Part shown: piece after piece, positions 9,593 to 22,300 of the stretch
Layout of the letters: each line of letters starts with the position of its first letter
Position numbering within the stretch: position 1 is the stretch's first letter
Origin: Nymphaea colorata
Lineage: Eukaryota > Streptophyta > Magnoliopsida > Nymphaeales > Nymphaeaceae
Assembly: GCF_008831285.2 (NCBI RefSeq)
Contig: NW_022205169.1
Location: forward strand, 1 to 33,717
DNA: 33,717 nt
Direction of reading: 5' to 3'
Made by a program: the position numbers and the translations under genes
Notes under the pieces: generated by a model
Told to the model about the DNA's origin: nothing
The model's database searches: none
The model's input: only the letters and a program-made list of their open reading frames with translations

Positions 9593-11926
9593 TCACTTAA
9601 TTAGGGCCTATTTTTTCCTTTCAACCTTATATTCCTTTTTCTTTATGCATGTTTCTGTTCAAGCTCTTTTTCCCGATGGCTGGCAGAACGCTGCTTTTTT
9701 ATTTTTATGTGAGGCTAGCAACAACTATACTTTGTGTTTGCTAACTAAGCTGCCCAAAGTTGGCTTATTTGGTTTAATTTCGATTTAGTGATTAGGTTTG
9801 GGTACTTGTGGCTCTTTGACCAGCTCGAATGGAACATAACTCTAGCTCTTTTCGATTTATGAAAGATAACTCTATAATTTCTGTTTTTGGTCTTTGAAAT
9901 ATCTTCTTCATTATCTAGATTAGGATTTTCACATTATTTCTGAGCTTATCTAACAATCCTCGTGCGGAATTTGTGATGAACAGAGATGATGGATCGATAT
10001 TATTCTTGATTAAGTTTGCCTTGGTGTTTTAGATGTTGCCAATGTAGAAGATGATTTTACACTGCGGGATGCGATCTTTGACTAAAGTAACTGAGTTTAT
10101 GCCAGCTATCGGGTTTTACTTGCCTGCTCCATCCTTCTCATGTTGGTAATCATGATGATGTTATTGATTTATCGTCTACGATGTGTTGATGAGAATCGAT
10201 CCATTTTTTTAGCTCTTCAGTCGAGATAAGCTGGTAAAGATATAGGCTAGTTGGATTTTTCTTCACCTGTTAAACATTTCCTGTCCCTCTAAGACCTTAT
10301 CATCAACCCAAAGGATGATGTTTGTGTGGCTCTTCCTCAGAGGCTAGACACTTCGGTAATGGTAAGGTAGACTATATATTCATCATCAATTCTATTGACA
10401 ACTTTAAACTTAGTAAATGGTTGGAAGATGACTTCTTATAATTTTTAGAATGAAGTGTGGCTACCTACAACCCTTCCTGTTTACGAGAATACCTTTAGAT
10501 AGGTTTCTTTGCCATCCTGCTTTACAAGCCTCCCTTATCAAGAAATTATTTGCTTTTGCTTGTAATGATGAAGTTATTCAAGGTAATTATTTCCCCAGCT
10601 TGATAGTTAAGCTCATAGCTAACTTTTCTCCATGTTTCACCTTGGAAGACTGGAAGACTGCTATCTGCTCATGCAGCCCACGTACAAATCGGCTTGAGGT
10701 GGAATTATCAAAGAAACTGTTAAGTGGGTGAAATAGTTGCGGATATATCTGTGGATTATATGGTAAAGCAGTTTGAATGATGTTTATTTGTGGGAATGTA
10801 TCTTGAACTCGGAGTTGAAAAGAGAAAGTGGGGTAATTTCTTTCTTGAGTTTTGATTTCTGTGATTCTTTTATGAAGGAATTTCCTTATCTCTCAATCCT
10901 ACTGCTTTCTTCAAAAAGCTCCGTAATTCAATAGGAGTAAGAGAGGAAATTTACTGACTCCTTCAAGAAAACTTCATATTCTTCTGCCACCTCTGCACAA
11001 ACATGGTTGATCATGCTCCACAATTGTACACTGCATCAAGATCATCCAGTAGACGGCCTGGCTCGTAAATTTATCCCATTATCTTGAGCCTTTACTCTCA
11101 GGATCTTAACACTAAAGATCCTAAAATTTCTCTTGTCTGGTACTGCTTGATTTTTTAATACTCGAGCCTGTAGTCTAGATATCGCTGACCACAATCTAGA
11201 TTATTTTTTCTTCATTTCCAGGAATAGGAGCTTGTGGGGATCAATTGGTTTTTTAAAGTCTGCTGCTGAGAACCTGTTGCTGATAACGCTTATGCCTACA
11301 AAGCGATCCCCTAGCTATCAAATATGATTTGCTGGAGGGATGAAGCTGCTTTGGGGATGTAGCGGATGCTAGTAAGGCCCTACTATGTCCTGCATTCGAA
11401 GGATAGACGATGGAACTGAGGTCTGTTTTCCCAGTTAAACTTGGTAAAGTTGGTTCACCTCCTACAGTATCTTGAGCGAGTACCTCTTCAGATTTCCACT
11501 CAAAAGAAAGTGAATCACATCGCTCTTATTTGCCAGCATGATGCAGCAAAGATCGCAGCGTTAACTGGCCTCCCCAGATTTGTTGCTCAATTCCTTTGTG
11601 ATATCAAATCCCTCTTCTGTGGTAATAATTTCATCACCATCAATCCTCCTTCTGCCAGCTCTAAACTTGAATTCTTTTATAGAGCTAACCTCAGGCAGAT
11701 TTGATGTTGATTCTTCTGCAATATTATTGATGCTTGAGTATGAGGGAAGGACACGTGATATTTAAAGTTCCAGCTGTCCAAAGGTGATCTCCTCACTAGG
11801 GTAAGGAAGAACATTAGGAACAGGAGTTGATGGATTGATGAGCGTGAGATAGTGTAGCTTGGCAGGTACAAATTCAGTGTCCACGAAAAGAGGGGAGAAC
11901 TGATTGTGATCATGGCTTTACTTCAT
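9593..11926 (-). CDS. Large multi-exon protein of unknown function
   Basis: The start is ATG 11926 (MKESHDHNQFSPLFVDTEFV), only 35 nt from the internal telomere array. The end is a TGA at about 9593-9623. Introns visible: 10919-10954 (36 nt, starting GTAAAT) and 10247-10266 (20 nt, GTGAAGAAAAATCCAACTAG). The conceptual protein, about 750 residues, is soluble and beta-rich in its middle, for example VFQSSKVKHGEKLAMSLTIK, PFTKFKVVNRIDDEYIVYLT and DRIPQCKIIFYIGNI. No family could be named. At least four points (near 11320, 11010, 10700 and 10440) need a one-base insertion to stay in frame; the clearest is a G3 run that should be G4 at about 10695. The middle and the start are clear, the extreme 3' end is not. 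Confidence 0.52.
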
Positions 11927-11993
11927 ACGACAAGATTTAATTATAATAAGTATAAACTAAGGGGTTGGGGTTGGGGTTGGGGTATGCTCGAAA
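11927..11993. promoter_or_regulatory. 67-bp divergent gap containing the telomere-like array
   Basis: This gap separates ATG 11926 (minus strand) from ATG 11994 (plus strand). A third of it is the GGGGTT array. If both start codons are right, the two genes share an extremely short bidirectional promoter. If the array marks a chromosome end, each gene begins almost at a telomere. Confidence 0.5.
11961..11982 (+). repeat. Internal telomeric array (GGGGTT)3GGGG
   Basis: Three and two-thirds perfect GGGGTT units, in the orientation expected for the right-hand end of a chromosome lying to its left. The left flank is AAACTAA, identical to the flank beside the true left telomere when that end is read on its G-rich strand, giving a shared 17-mer AAACTAAGGGGTTGGGG. 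On the right, unique sequence TATGCTCG follows with no CCCCAA block. It has four tracts of four G, the minimum for an intramolecular quadruplex. It may be an alternative chromosome-breakage and telomere-addition site, a relic of fusion, or a join made in assembly. Confidence 0.93.
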
Positions 11994-14900
11994 ATGTTAG
12001 AAAAATATATCTATTTTTATTGTGGCTGCCAAATTTGTCGAAACAGGCATTTGGATTTTACAGTAGATAGAAATATTATAGAATTCGATGAAACCCAGAG
12101 AGGAGAAAATAGAACTTCGCAGTATTATAAGCGGGACTTCAACTATTCAGACTCTCTTCGACGTGTTGTTCTCTTCTTATTCAGCATTAGACGCAAGGAT
12201 TACAATAGGCTCACTCATCGACTTCGCGCATACCAATCCCTCGCTCTCTTCCTCAGGGCTCCTCCTCTAGGGGATATACAGGAACTAGAGAAGGTCTATT
12301 CAAATCTCAGAGATCTCGATTTCAGCATAAAAGACATCGGATTAGCACTAGACTGTATTCCATAAATGATTTAGAGATGTCAGAAGACTGGCAGTCACTG
12401 GGTTTGGGATTCTTTTCGGAGGTGTTGGATAACCTTATGGAGGGATTCCGCATTCTACACGACCACTTGGTGAAATAAGCGAGAGACGGACTCTACAATA
12501 GTAGGCTCGACCATCTTAAGTTCCAAAAAAAATCGACCAATGCTTGTGAGGAGTGCTCATAAGTTCACTAGGCTGTGCATTTGAAACGCTTAAAAACCTC
12601 ATTCGGACTGTTGTATCCTGAGGGACAAGAACTGGGCCGCTTGTAAGAGGTCTTGATGGAAAAATAAGACCTTGCATTACGAGAGAAGGAAGATTTTATC
12701 GAGCAGTTGAATTCTCTGCTAGAACGTAAAACCTCGATCGCTAATCTCACTACAAATACCCGCAAGTATAAAGAACTGGTGGAATGCCTCTCTAAAATGG
12801 AGAAAATCGACAATCAGCTTGAAAGAAAAGGACACAAGAGGGATAAGGCAGGTACACCTGTGGAAGAAGTGGCAGACGAGGAACTGGGCCTGTAGGATAA
12901 GTACAGCTCAATCATTTAGGAGGTAAAAGGAATCCTAAATGGAAAGTTCAGAGAAGGCTATTCTCATCGGATCCGCAACATGCTTGATAAGTTCTAGATT
13001 GTTTTCAAAAATGACCAGCTCAAGCGAATCGAAAGTAAGCCAATGGTCAGCATGCGCTAACAGGAAATGCAAACCACCCCAACATCCGAAGCAGCACAAG
13101 TGCAGCTTATCCGTGATGAAGTCCAAAGAAAGGATTTAGAACTAGCAGGAATCAAATAAGGAAGAAAAAAGGTTTAAGAGAAGTACCTTAAGCTTCTAGA
13201 ATCATAACGCAGAGCCTCAAGAGAATTATCATCGATGAATGCGAAACATTAACGATTAATGCGTCAGCTTGAGGAGAAATAAAGCTTAATTGAGTAATAT
13301 TGAGTCTATGTAGATCACTATAGAAATAATTAGGCCGCTCAAGAGCAGATAGAATCAAGAGATACGATATCTTCGGATTACAGCAGGCGCAGCAGACTCA
13401 ACAATGGCATCAAGATAGCGATAGGAACTCTCCAAATAAGTCCATGTAAAGTCCTTTTGGCAACGAAGCCAAAAAGTCAGCAGCATTATAAGGAACTGTT
13501 CGATTCGCTGAACAAAGAAACATCTAGACCCAAACAGAAATTGCAAGTGAGCCAGGCTTGACAGAGCCAAAGAAAAAGAACTTCAAGATGTTAAAACGCT
13601 TTTCAATCGCTCCCAATTCTAACCATCTGATTAGGAATCTTCCGAGTTGGAGGAAAAACCCTCATACATGATTCATCAGACCGTTGACTTATGTGTGGAG
13701 CCTACTTCGCAGTAAATCGTAGTAAAGTAAAAAGATGCTGCTCATTCATAAAGCCAGCAGAAAGCAGTAAAAAAAGAAGGAAGCCTTTCCAAAAAAGGAA
13801 AGAAATCGCAAAAGGGCAACTCTGGTAATAAAGGTTCTGCAAAAAATGACCCAAAGGGGTTAAAAATGGCCAAGTCAATCGAGCAACTTCATAAGCAGCA
13901 GGTTGATTAAGTGATCGTAGAGCGGTCAGAGAAGAGTCTGGAGTAGTCTCAAACCAGCCTCAACAATAATAACAACAATTAGAAGAGACCTTCAATTTTT
14001 ACGTATAAGGATGGTCAACGGAGACACAGCAGGGACATAAAAAACATGAACAACATTAGGTTAACTGAGCTTCCTAAATATTTCCGCCTTAATCATCTCA
14101 AAACTGATACTTCTAAAACACGTGATGAATCTGCACTACTTCCTAACTCTCATCTAATAGCAACTAGTCCAAGAGAGGCAACTGCAATCATTCGCATAAA
14201 CAAGTATGAGAAGAAAAATTCTGCCACAATGGACAGAGATAGAGTCAAGTAGATAGTTAACTTGCTGAAAGTGCAGAAGGAAACATTCACCAAGCGCTCT
14301 CCTCTAAGGCCTGACATTGATTTGGAAGACAGGGGAAGGATGGCAACTGAATTAGGCGAGCAAGAAATAAAGTAGGTCCGTGAGGACGAAAAATCTGAAT
14401 AAGAAGCAAAAGAGGACGTGGCTGAGACTATTGATAACCTGAAGATGCTAATTGAGAGCGAGTATACTTATTTGAAAGCATCTGGCTTTATCAACTTTTT
14501 GCTTTCTTTTGAGAAGAAGCCGGCTCTTGTTAACCGCAACCTCATCAAATATCGATTTGAGTTCACCCACCTGACCGAGCATGAACTATAATTGTTCGGA
14601 GGAGTGGAGTAAATGGTGCGTTTCACTCAGAATGTGGGAATATGGCAGAAGTATATGATCGACGAAAATGACCTAAAATTATACTACAAGCACATCAACT
14701 TTGCTCACAAGATAAGCAAGTATTTCCTTCTTCTCAAAAAAATGAACCAATAATTCTTTGAGTAGTATGTGTCCTTTATAACCGACCCCCTTAACTTTGC
14801 ACTCACACACTTCCCCCCAGAAACAGCTGCAACCATCCAAGCCCTTCTACCTGAATCAGAAAGGGAAGATAGAGATATTGTAGCTTCAAATGAAGTCAAT

Positions 14901-15011
14901 TGGAAACGGATTATGATGCGACTTATTCGTTTTCACCAAGAATCCCATAAAAATTGCAAGCATATTGTAGAATTTTTGGACAAAATTGGATATTACCGTT
15001 ATTCAATTTGA
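11994..15011 (+). CDS. Coiled-coil protein, unknown function (about 1000 aa)
   Basis: ATG 11994 is 12 nt past the telomeric array; it opens MLEKYIYFYCGCQICRNRHL, although the first confidently coding stretch begins near EFDETQRGEN. A one-base jump at about 12360 (DCIP to INDLEMSEDW) leads into a long coiled coil (about 12600-13300) of Lys/Glu/Gln heptads such as LREKEDFIEQLNSLLERK. A 20-nt intron, GTAATATTGAGTCTATGTAG at 13294-13313, removes an in-frame TGA and joins EEKESLIE to SLEKELGRSR. A further jump lies at about 13622. A basic, Ser/Lys-rich linker follows, then a compact C-terminal helical domain (TEHELELFGGVEEMVRFTQN to the end) and TGA at 15009-15011. I do not recognise the family. 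A cytoskeletal or basal-body scaffold would fit the architecture, but that is a guess. Confidence 0.75.
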
Positions 15012-15186
15012 TGATTTAAGCTTATAGGTCTATTTATATTATTTGACAACTATGACTGGATTGGCTTTTTAAAAGCACTTACACGATTAAAATTTGAAAA
15101 ATAACAGATTCACATTCTTTTTAACTATTTATTCATCACTTAAGCTTATTATCAAACCCCAATCATTTAGTATGTAAATTGATAGA

Positions 15187-15958
15187 TCACTTATTAAACT
15201 TGTATTTGTATTCAGTTCTCTTTAGCTGTGGCAATGAGTCTTTTTCTGCCTTTCTGTGATAATCCATCTCAGGGTTATAGCGGTCGCGGTATTCAGAGGT
15301 TAGGTTCAAGGGATTAAGAATTGGATCTGGCTTCCATCCTTTTCCATCCCAATAGGCACGATCCCGCTGAAATCCACTTTGTTTTGTCTTCATCTTTGAT
15401 GTCTGCAAGTGCTTATCGGTTTCACGGTAGGTAGGAACTCCATACTTCTCAGGACTTATATAAGTCGATTTGGTTGTGCTACTCCATTGCTGTGGCTGAA
15501 TGAAAAAAGAGTTACAATCCAAGCGGGGTGAGGAGTTTGTATCTCTGTCTTGCCATACTTGTGGCTAGAAGCAGCTTTTGAAGCGTCGATGAGTGCCTCT
15601 CTGTTGAGGTTTCGGCCTGTAGTGGCTAATCCTCCTAGATTGGTTCCAATGCCTGGACTGTTGATAGCATTTTTGCTCATATTTGAGTATGTGGCTGCAT
15701 GCAAACTTTCAGCACGGTTGGTCGGGATGAAGCCTGTGTATCCAGGAAGATGTCCTGAGCGTGGCTGGGTAGATTCCTATGTGATTGAAGCTGTACTGGA
15801 CTATGGAAGTGAGCATAGGAGGAGCGGTACATGTCGTTTCGAGCCCAGAGCTGGAACTTTTGCGCTTCAATCGGTGAGTTGCGCGGATTGTTGAGGTTCT
15901 TTGGGTGGAAATTGTAGCTGGAGGGTATCTGAAGGTGTGCGTCGGGCTGTTCGCTCAT
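15187..15958 (-). CDS. CIMIP2/FAM166-like ciliary microtubule inner protein
   Basis: A protein of about 250 aa starting MSEQPDAHLQIPSSYNFHP at 15958 and ending YKYKFNK with TGA at 15187. A 20-nt intron, GTAACTCTTTTTTCATTCAG on the minus strand (15496-15515), joins HPAW to IPQQWSS. The central motif PGYTGFIP (about 15724-15750) is the hallmark of FAM166/CIMIP2-type proteins, which bind inside ciliary doublet microtubules; a free-living ciliate would be expected to have several. Other features fit such filamentous proteins: many Tyr, Pro and Asn, no predicted globular core, and a repeat-like SEYRDRYNPEM near the C-terminus. One base seems missing at about 15765, just upstream of the motif, where NLPSH meets RSGHLPGY. 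Family membership rests on one short motif, so confidence is moderate. Confidence 0.65.
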
Positions 15959-16333
15959 GAATAAAATTAATTTATAATCTTTAATAACGAGCAATAAATC
16001 TATAACGCCATCCCAACCAAAGGACACCCATATAAGATGCATAGACACACATATCGAGAATTTTTCCAATGAAGAGGAAGCTAAATTTCTCGATATGATT
16101 CTGTCTGAGGGCATCTTGAATTAAAGTCTTTGTAGCTTATTTGGTTCATACTTATAATTAATCACTTTACTTAACATACTATCAAGTATAGTCCCTTATG
16201 AGATTCCTAACTTTGATAATTTATTTTGCAGTCTAAACTCATGCTCTTTTCGATCTTAAGGCGTTACTATTGATTTCTGATCAGATGTTTTCGCTATGAT
16301 TATTGGAGGCAGATCGCGAATCGAGTATAATCA
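15959..16333. promoter_or_regulatory. Divergent intergenic region
   Basis: 375 bp between the CIMIP2-like gene (minus) and the HECT ligase (plus). A short open stretch near 16065-16150 (reading EEEAKFLDMILSEGILN) could be an upstream exon of the ligase, but I see no convincing splice pair. Otherwise AT-rich and without motif. Confidence 0.5.
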
Positions 16334-19300
16334 ATGATTAAGGAGATCGACGAGACCAACCCTACTCAGTCCATCGCAGCTAGGCTGATTGCGCTCGAGG
16401 ACACCTTCAACCTCCTCACGCTGACAGTCGAAGAGTCGCATCGAGAAGCCGTGCCGCAAGAGCAATTGCTTCCACACTTCAAAAACTTCGAGCGGCAAGC
16501 ATGCGATTTCATCAATGCTCTTCAAGCCAAGAAGCTCAAGGAGCAACTCTCCTCAGAGCTATACGATAAGTACATGCAGTTCCTTCTCCTCGTGGAGGGT
16601 CGCAGGTAGGAATGGCGAGCCTTCGAGGATAAACAGTAGGCTGAGCATGCAAAAGCCTTAAAGCTCCTTGAGCCGGATCTGGGATACGTGGCTGTTGAGT
16701 TACGAATGGTAATCCGATTCCTATTGTGCAATGCTAGCAAGACTATAGGATTCGGCGAAGAAGAAACAATCATCAAGAGTATAGCCCATCTCTATGATGG
16801 CATTCTCACAAACCCTTTAGACATATCCCGATGGAAGCTACTCAACGATCTGCTTGGCTTTAGCACAATTAGGGCAAGGACTCCACTTGCTGCTAGGCTA
16901 CCATCTCCTTTTCCTCATCCTTCCCGCTTTAATCCGCTCGTATTGGACGAGTTTGTATCTTTCAATTTCATGGCCTCTCTTTACACCTCTATCAGGAACA
17001 ACTTCGTAGCTCTACTGAAAAAAGTTTTCTCAGTCTTGGCAGAGGGCGGACAAGAGTAAATTTGGATCCATCTCTAAAGACTCTCTTCAGTCCTGCTAAC
17101 ATCAGCGGAGGTTGTATATTTAACGGGAAACTTGTGGAGAAATCTAAAGAAGAAATGGCCTTTGGAATCTATCTTGAACAGTATCTTCGTCTAACTGAAA
17201 TTTTGGCAGATTCGAAGGAAAATAGTAAAGGAAATGCCAAGATTGTACTGGAACTAGAAAAGAGAAGGATAATTTCCCGCTTGTTTGAGACAACCAAGCT
17301 GAAATCACTCAAAATCGTGTAGAGAGCTCGGAATCATCCTCCTGAGCATAGATTCAGAGCACGTCAACAGCAGTCAATCTAAGAGGTCATACAGAGCTTG
17401 GTTGACATGGGAATCGATAGGTAGTATGCCTAGATAGCAATCTAAAACATTGAAGTGCCGGACCAGAACTTAGCCATGGAATGGATTGACAATAACCGTG
17501 CGCATGTAGAAGAGCAGCTGATGCAGCGTGTGATATAAAAGACCACCGGCAAGGCTAACTCTCGCCAAGAGGAACGCAGTGGTGATGGGATCGCTGAAGC
17601 CAACTATGAAAAATTCAAGAAGGAAGTCACAGGTCCAAGCCTGCGCACTTGGATCAAATATACCTATAAGGAACTGTTCCAATCCAATGAAGAAAGCATA
17701 CGAATGAAAGACATCTTATTCCTTTGCATGGATTACCTTGAAGAAAATGCAAGATATAAGCAGTATACCAATTTCAATGATAAAATCTATAAGGACATTG
17801 ATGATCTCAACAAAGAAGTCAATATTGCCCCTAAGCTTAGGCTGCTGGTGAATATTATGGAAACTTTGGTCGACAAACTACCCAAGACTAGATCTCTTTT
17901 CTATGAGAAATCTGTTCACATGAAAGTAATCAGCTACTTGGAGCGAGTGGACCAGGAGGACCAGAAACACATCTTCTCCTTGCTAAACTCTTATCTACCT
18001 GTTGTGACTCCTGAAATTCTAACAGCTTAACTTGAAGAGTATTTAGCCTATTTGCTCGATCTAATCAATCGGTTCAAGCCAACGACTCAAAGCAGTTATC
18101 AAATTTTCTATAAGATTGCAAATAGCAGAAAGCAAACTCTTCTGGAGCGAATAAAAAGGAATGTGGTGGATTATCTCATGGGAGGACTTGTATGGGGAAA
18201 CATAATGCCTCTTCTAATCAAGATCTTCGAATCTGATCAGCAACTCTGCTTAGTCAATGCTTAGCTTGATCTGAAGACTTTTCTTTATGAGAGATACAAG
18301 CATAGGATAAGCTCTTTCCATCCCGATAAAGAACATGTCCTTTAGATCGACATCAAGGAGTTCTCTGCTAGTTTCTCCAAGTATGATAAGGATAGCGCTA
18401 TTTACTAAGTGAGCAAACGGCTTCTCACCAAAAAAAAGAACAAAAGCAAATACTTTTACTATGATTGTAGAAGAAAGGAAAACGATTTCGCATACTCATC
18501 ATACTCTGACGTCAACTTCATCTCCTATTCTCTTAAGAGCTATCAAAAGACTATTATTAGAGCACTTATTGCAACTCTCTTTAGAAGTAATGCTGAGGAA
18601 ATAGAATAAAAACTGGTTCAGCTACATAAGGTCTTGGAGTATTTCAAAGTCTTTATCCCATTTGCTTTGAAATAAGTAGTTGAGGGAGCAAGCTTAGTTG
18701 AATGGCTGCTCGAATGTCCCTCGCAATCAAAAAGAAAGTATGGTCTGCTAAAGTTCTTAACACTCAACAACATTTTTGTCAAGAAAAACTAGGAGCTTTA
18801 CAATTTCAGCTCAACAGGAGACTATGCATGTGCAAGAGCCGTTACTCATATCCTCAACAAAAACTTTTAAAATAAAGAATGTCATCCCATTCTTTCAGTT
18901 TACTATCTTCAACAGGTAAGGAAATTCAGCTAATTTTGCTCAACACCTTTCAATAAGGAAAACACAACTACGATTTTATCAAAGTTTGAAGAGCTTATTC
19001 AATCAGCTTCTCCTTTGCAATATCTAGCAATAAACGAGTTCTTATACGTTCAGTACAAGCGAGTCCTCCTCAACAACCTCAAAAGAAAATACAAAATAGT
19101 GGGCGGCTAAAGTGAACCGATTTTCGACCGCCAGTTCTTAAACCTTTCGCCTTTCTACAACACACTTCCCATCAAAGAAGCCTAACCAAGGAGACCACCA
19201 GCACTTCAAGCACTCCAAACAGTCCAAGTGCCTATCGAAGCTCCCAGGGAAGGCGGAGTTTTGTTGCCTATGGAGGAAGGTAGCGACAGCTAAGAAGAAA

Positions 19301-22300
19301 ATGCCGAAAACGTTGGCGGCAGACCCACTTTACTTTATGATGGCAATTACTTCCAAGCTATGATCGCTGGCAGAAGACCATAGCAGGATATTGCTTATGA
19401 GCAGCTTATTGCCCCTCTCCCGATAAAAGCTCCCAAAGAAGGTGAGGAGCAGCCAGTGCTGTAACCTATTGTCTGTGCGACCAACTTTACAGTTACAGAG
19501 ATCCTGGAACTGTTCGAAGGATATTTTGCCTTTGAGATGGATATTCAAGATGATAATATTGATATTCCAGAGGCTCCTCTGGCGATTAAACCCGTCAAGA
19601 TCAGTGAAAACTTGGCCTTCAAGGTGAACATGCAAGATGGAGTCATTGACATTGAGCTAAGAGTGAGAAAGAATGGTGCTTTTGAGCGTCATTTCATCTC
19701 AATTGTCCAAATCTTCGATCCGAAGAGCGCATGGGAAGATAAAAGAAATCAATCTCATTTCTAGAGAAGGGTGCAAGAGATCAGCAGGCGTATGTTTGCG
19801 GGATAAAATCGCGAGGAGATGATGCATCACTTGGAAAGGCTCATGGCCGGACGTGAACAAAGAGAAGAAGAAGCGCAAGCTCCACCTCGTCTTCTCGCCA
19901 CTAACTAAATCTACAATAACCTTCAAGAGTTCACTGAAGCCATCGTGCCAGTGCTACCGCCCAAATAAGTGCCAATTTAATAGCCAAAACCAGAAAGCGA
20001 AGCACCGAAATAGCAGCTGGTTGTAAATCAAGCTGAGTTAGAGGTACCCATCGAACCTGTTGTTAATAGTGAAGTTGTTCAGCCCAGTTTGCTGATATAA
20101 TAGGTGCATAATATCGTCGTGCCCGATAGTGACGAAATGTAAATTGAGCAGCCTCCTGATGTTCCAGATTAGGTTGAACAGCCAATAGAGCCTATTGTAT
20201 AACCAGCTTTAGAGCCTATTGTAGAACCTGTTGTTCAGCCAGTCATTCAGTAAATTGAGCAAGCACAACAACCAGCACAGCAGCAGGTGCAATAACAACA
20301 GGTCCATGAAGAAGTTCCTCCTGTGCAAGTCCCGCCAGTTGTTCCAGAACCTCCTCAGCCTCCTATTAGAGACAGAGAGATCTTGAGAGTGTTCGGCTTA
20401 CCTCAAACTTTCTACGTGATGCTGGAATCGATGAAGAATCCTTCGACTCTCTTCCTGAAGACTTCCAACAATAGCAACTGATGCATTTCATCAGCCAGCA
20501 AAACCAAGCTCTAAACAGGCCGAATCCAGCTTAAAATCAAAACAACGCTAATAATCCAAGCAACGTGCCTGCTGGTAATGAGTTAGCTAACGATAACGTG
20601 GCCTTTTTGGCTTCTCTTGACATGCAAACTAGGGCGCAAGTGCTTGTGGAGGCCACTCCCGAGTTCCTTAGCACTCTCCCTGCCAACATCAGACAAGAGG
20701 CAGAGAACTACCGTCATCAACAGATCAACAGAATCATTGAAGAGGAAGAAATCGAAGAGGAACGTAAACATGCAGCATAAAACCAAAGACTATTGTTTAT
20801 CCCAAAATTTTCAAAGAAGAGTTTTCTACTATCAATGATACAGCAGCAAAGAAGCTATTTGAGGGAATTTTCTATTTCTTCCCCAACCTCAAGCTCCAAG
20901 GACTCAAGATCCTTCTTTAGAACAAGCAATGTCAAGATAAGGCATTAGCCAGTGTTATTGGTATTCTTCGCTACTTGGAGAAGAGCTAAGCTCAAAAAGC
21001 TTTCAGTTTAAAGAAGGTAAAGACAACCTCGGATATAAAAGAATAATTCTTATGGAGTGATCAAGATAATCAAAATATTAGAGTCAGCTTGCTTCATACA
21101 CTCTATGAAAACCTTAAAATACCCTTTGTGCACGATAACGATTTTCTTACTCAATCAATTTCAACACAAACATACTTCTAATAGCTTAATCCAATCTTCG
21201 AAGGAGAGGAACTTATCGATGCCCAGATATAGTTATTCGAATATTCTCTGAAATACTATGCTCCTCTTGCCAGCTAGCTAATAAAGATCATCAAGACACT
21301 CCATAGCGAGTACTGGTGAAGATAGTAGAGGCTATCAAGGCAGATTCTCTGCCTATGGACTTCTATGACCATATGTAAAACTTTAGCAACGATTAAATCC
21401 TCAAGAAGCATTTTAACATTTGCTTCTAGAATGAAAGACCGAAGATTTAAGTTATGGGAAAACTGTTGAAATACAGCTTCTCTCATATACCATCTCTTCG
21501 AAAGATGCACGAAGAGGCTTTGGAGAAGTTTTCCAACTCCTACTTTGAATTTCTTAATGAAATTTTCAGAATCTACACCCTAGAAACACTACATGAAATT
21601 GAACCTGTTTTGGCAAAACACAAGCAGATCCATTTTTAGGTCATCAGAAACTTGCTGCAGCAAAACAAAGAAATCGAAAAATAACCGATAGGTTTGCTCT
21701 TGAAGAGGCCTCAATTACTTGATTTTGAGTCGAAAAAGTTCATTTTCCGCAATCATCCTCGCATTCGTAAGCTTGCTCGCCACAGAGTGCACATAGAAGT
21801 TGACCGTACTCACCTTTTCCAAGGCTCTTACAATCAACTCATGAGTCGTACTCTGCGTGAGCTTGAAGGAAGAATCCAAGTCAGTTTCGTTAATGAGTCA
21901 GGCTACGATGCAGGAGGCTAAGCGTGAATGGTTTTTACTTGTTTCAAGAGAAATTTTCAACCAAGATTACGCATTGTTTGAGAAATCATCATCAGGAAGC
22001 ACTTATCAACCAAATCCTAAGTCATACATTAATCCAGACCACCTAAACTACTTCAAGTTCATAGGTCGATTCATCGGAAAAGCATTAGTAGAGAGGGAAC
22101 TGATTGACGCCTATTTTACTCGGGCATTCTACAAGATGATACTCGGGCAAGAGCTATAGTTCAAGGACTTATAAGCAGAAGACTATGAGTTCTATAAGTC
22201 GATGGAATGGTTGAAGAACAACCAATTGATGAAAACATGTTCACCTTCAGCTATATCTATGATAATTTCGGTAAAAGAATAGAGAAGGAGCTCGTACCAG

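Noticed and set aside
9543-9788. Plus-strand hydrophobic frame (MKLHQLLSRQVALDLGIHLI) as a membrane protein
   Set aside because: It lies antisense to the 3' end of the minus-strand gene and extends into the spacer. The minus strand has the better codon use, and this frame has no family signal.
15677-16114. Long minus-strand frame upstream of the CIMIP2-like start as an N-terminal extension
   Set aside because: Beyond 15958 the codons turn AT-rich and the translated residues look like random sequence. ATG 15958 gives a natural start.
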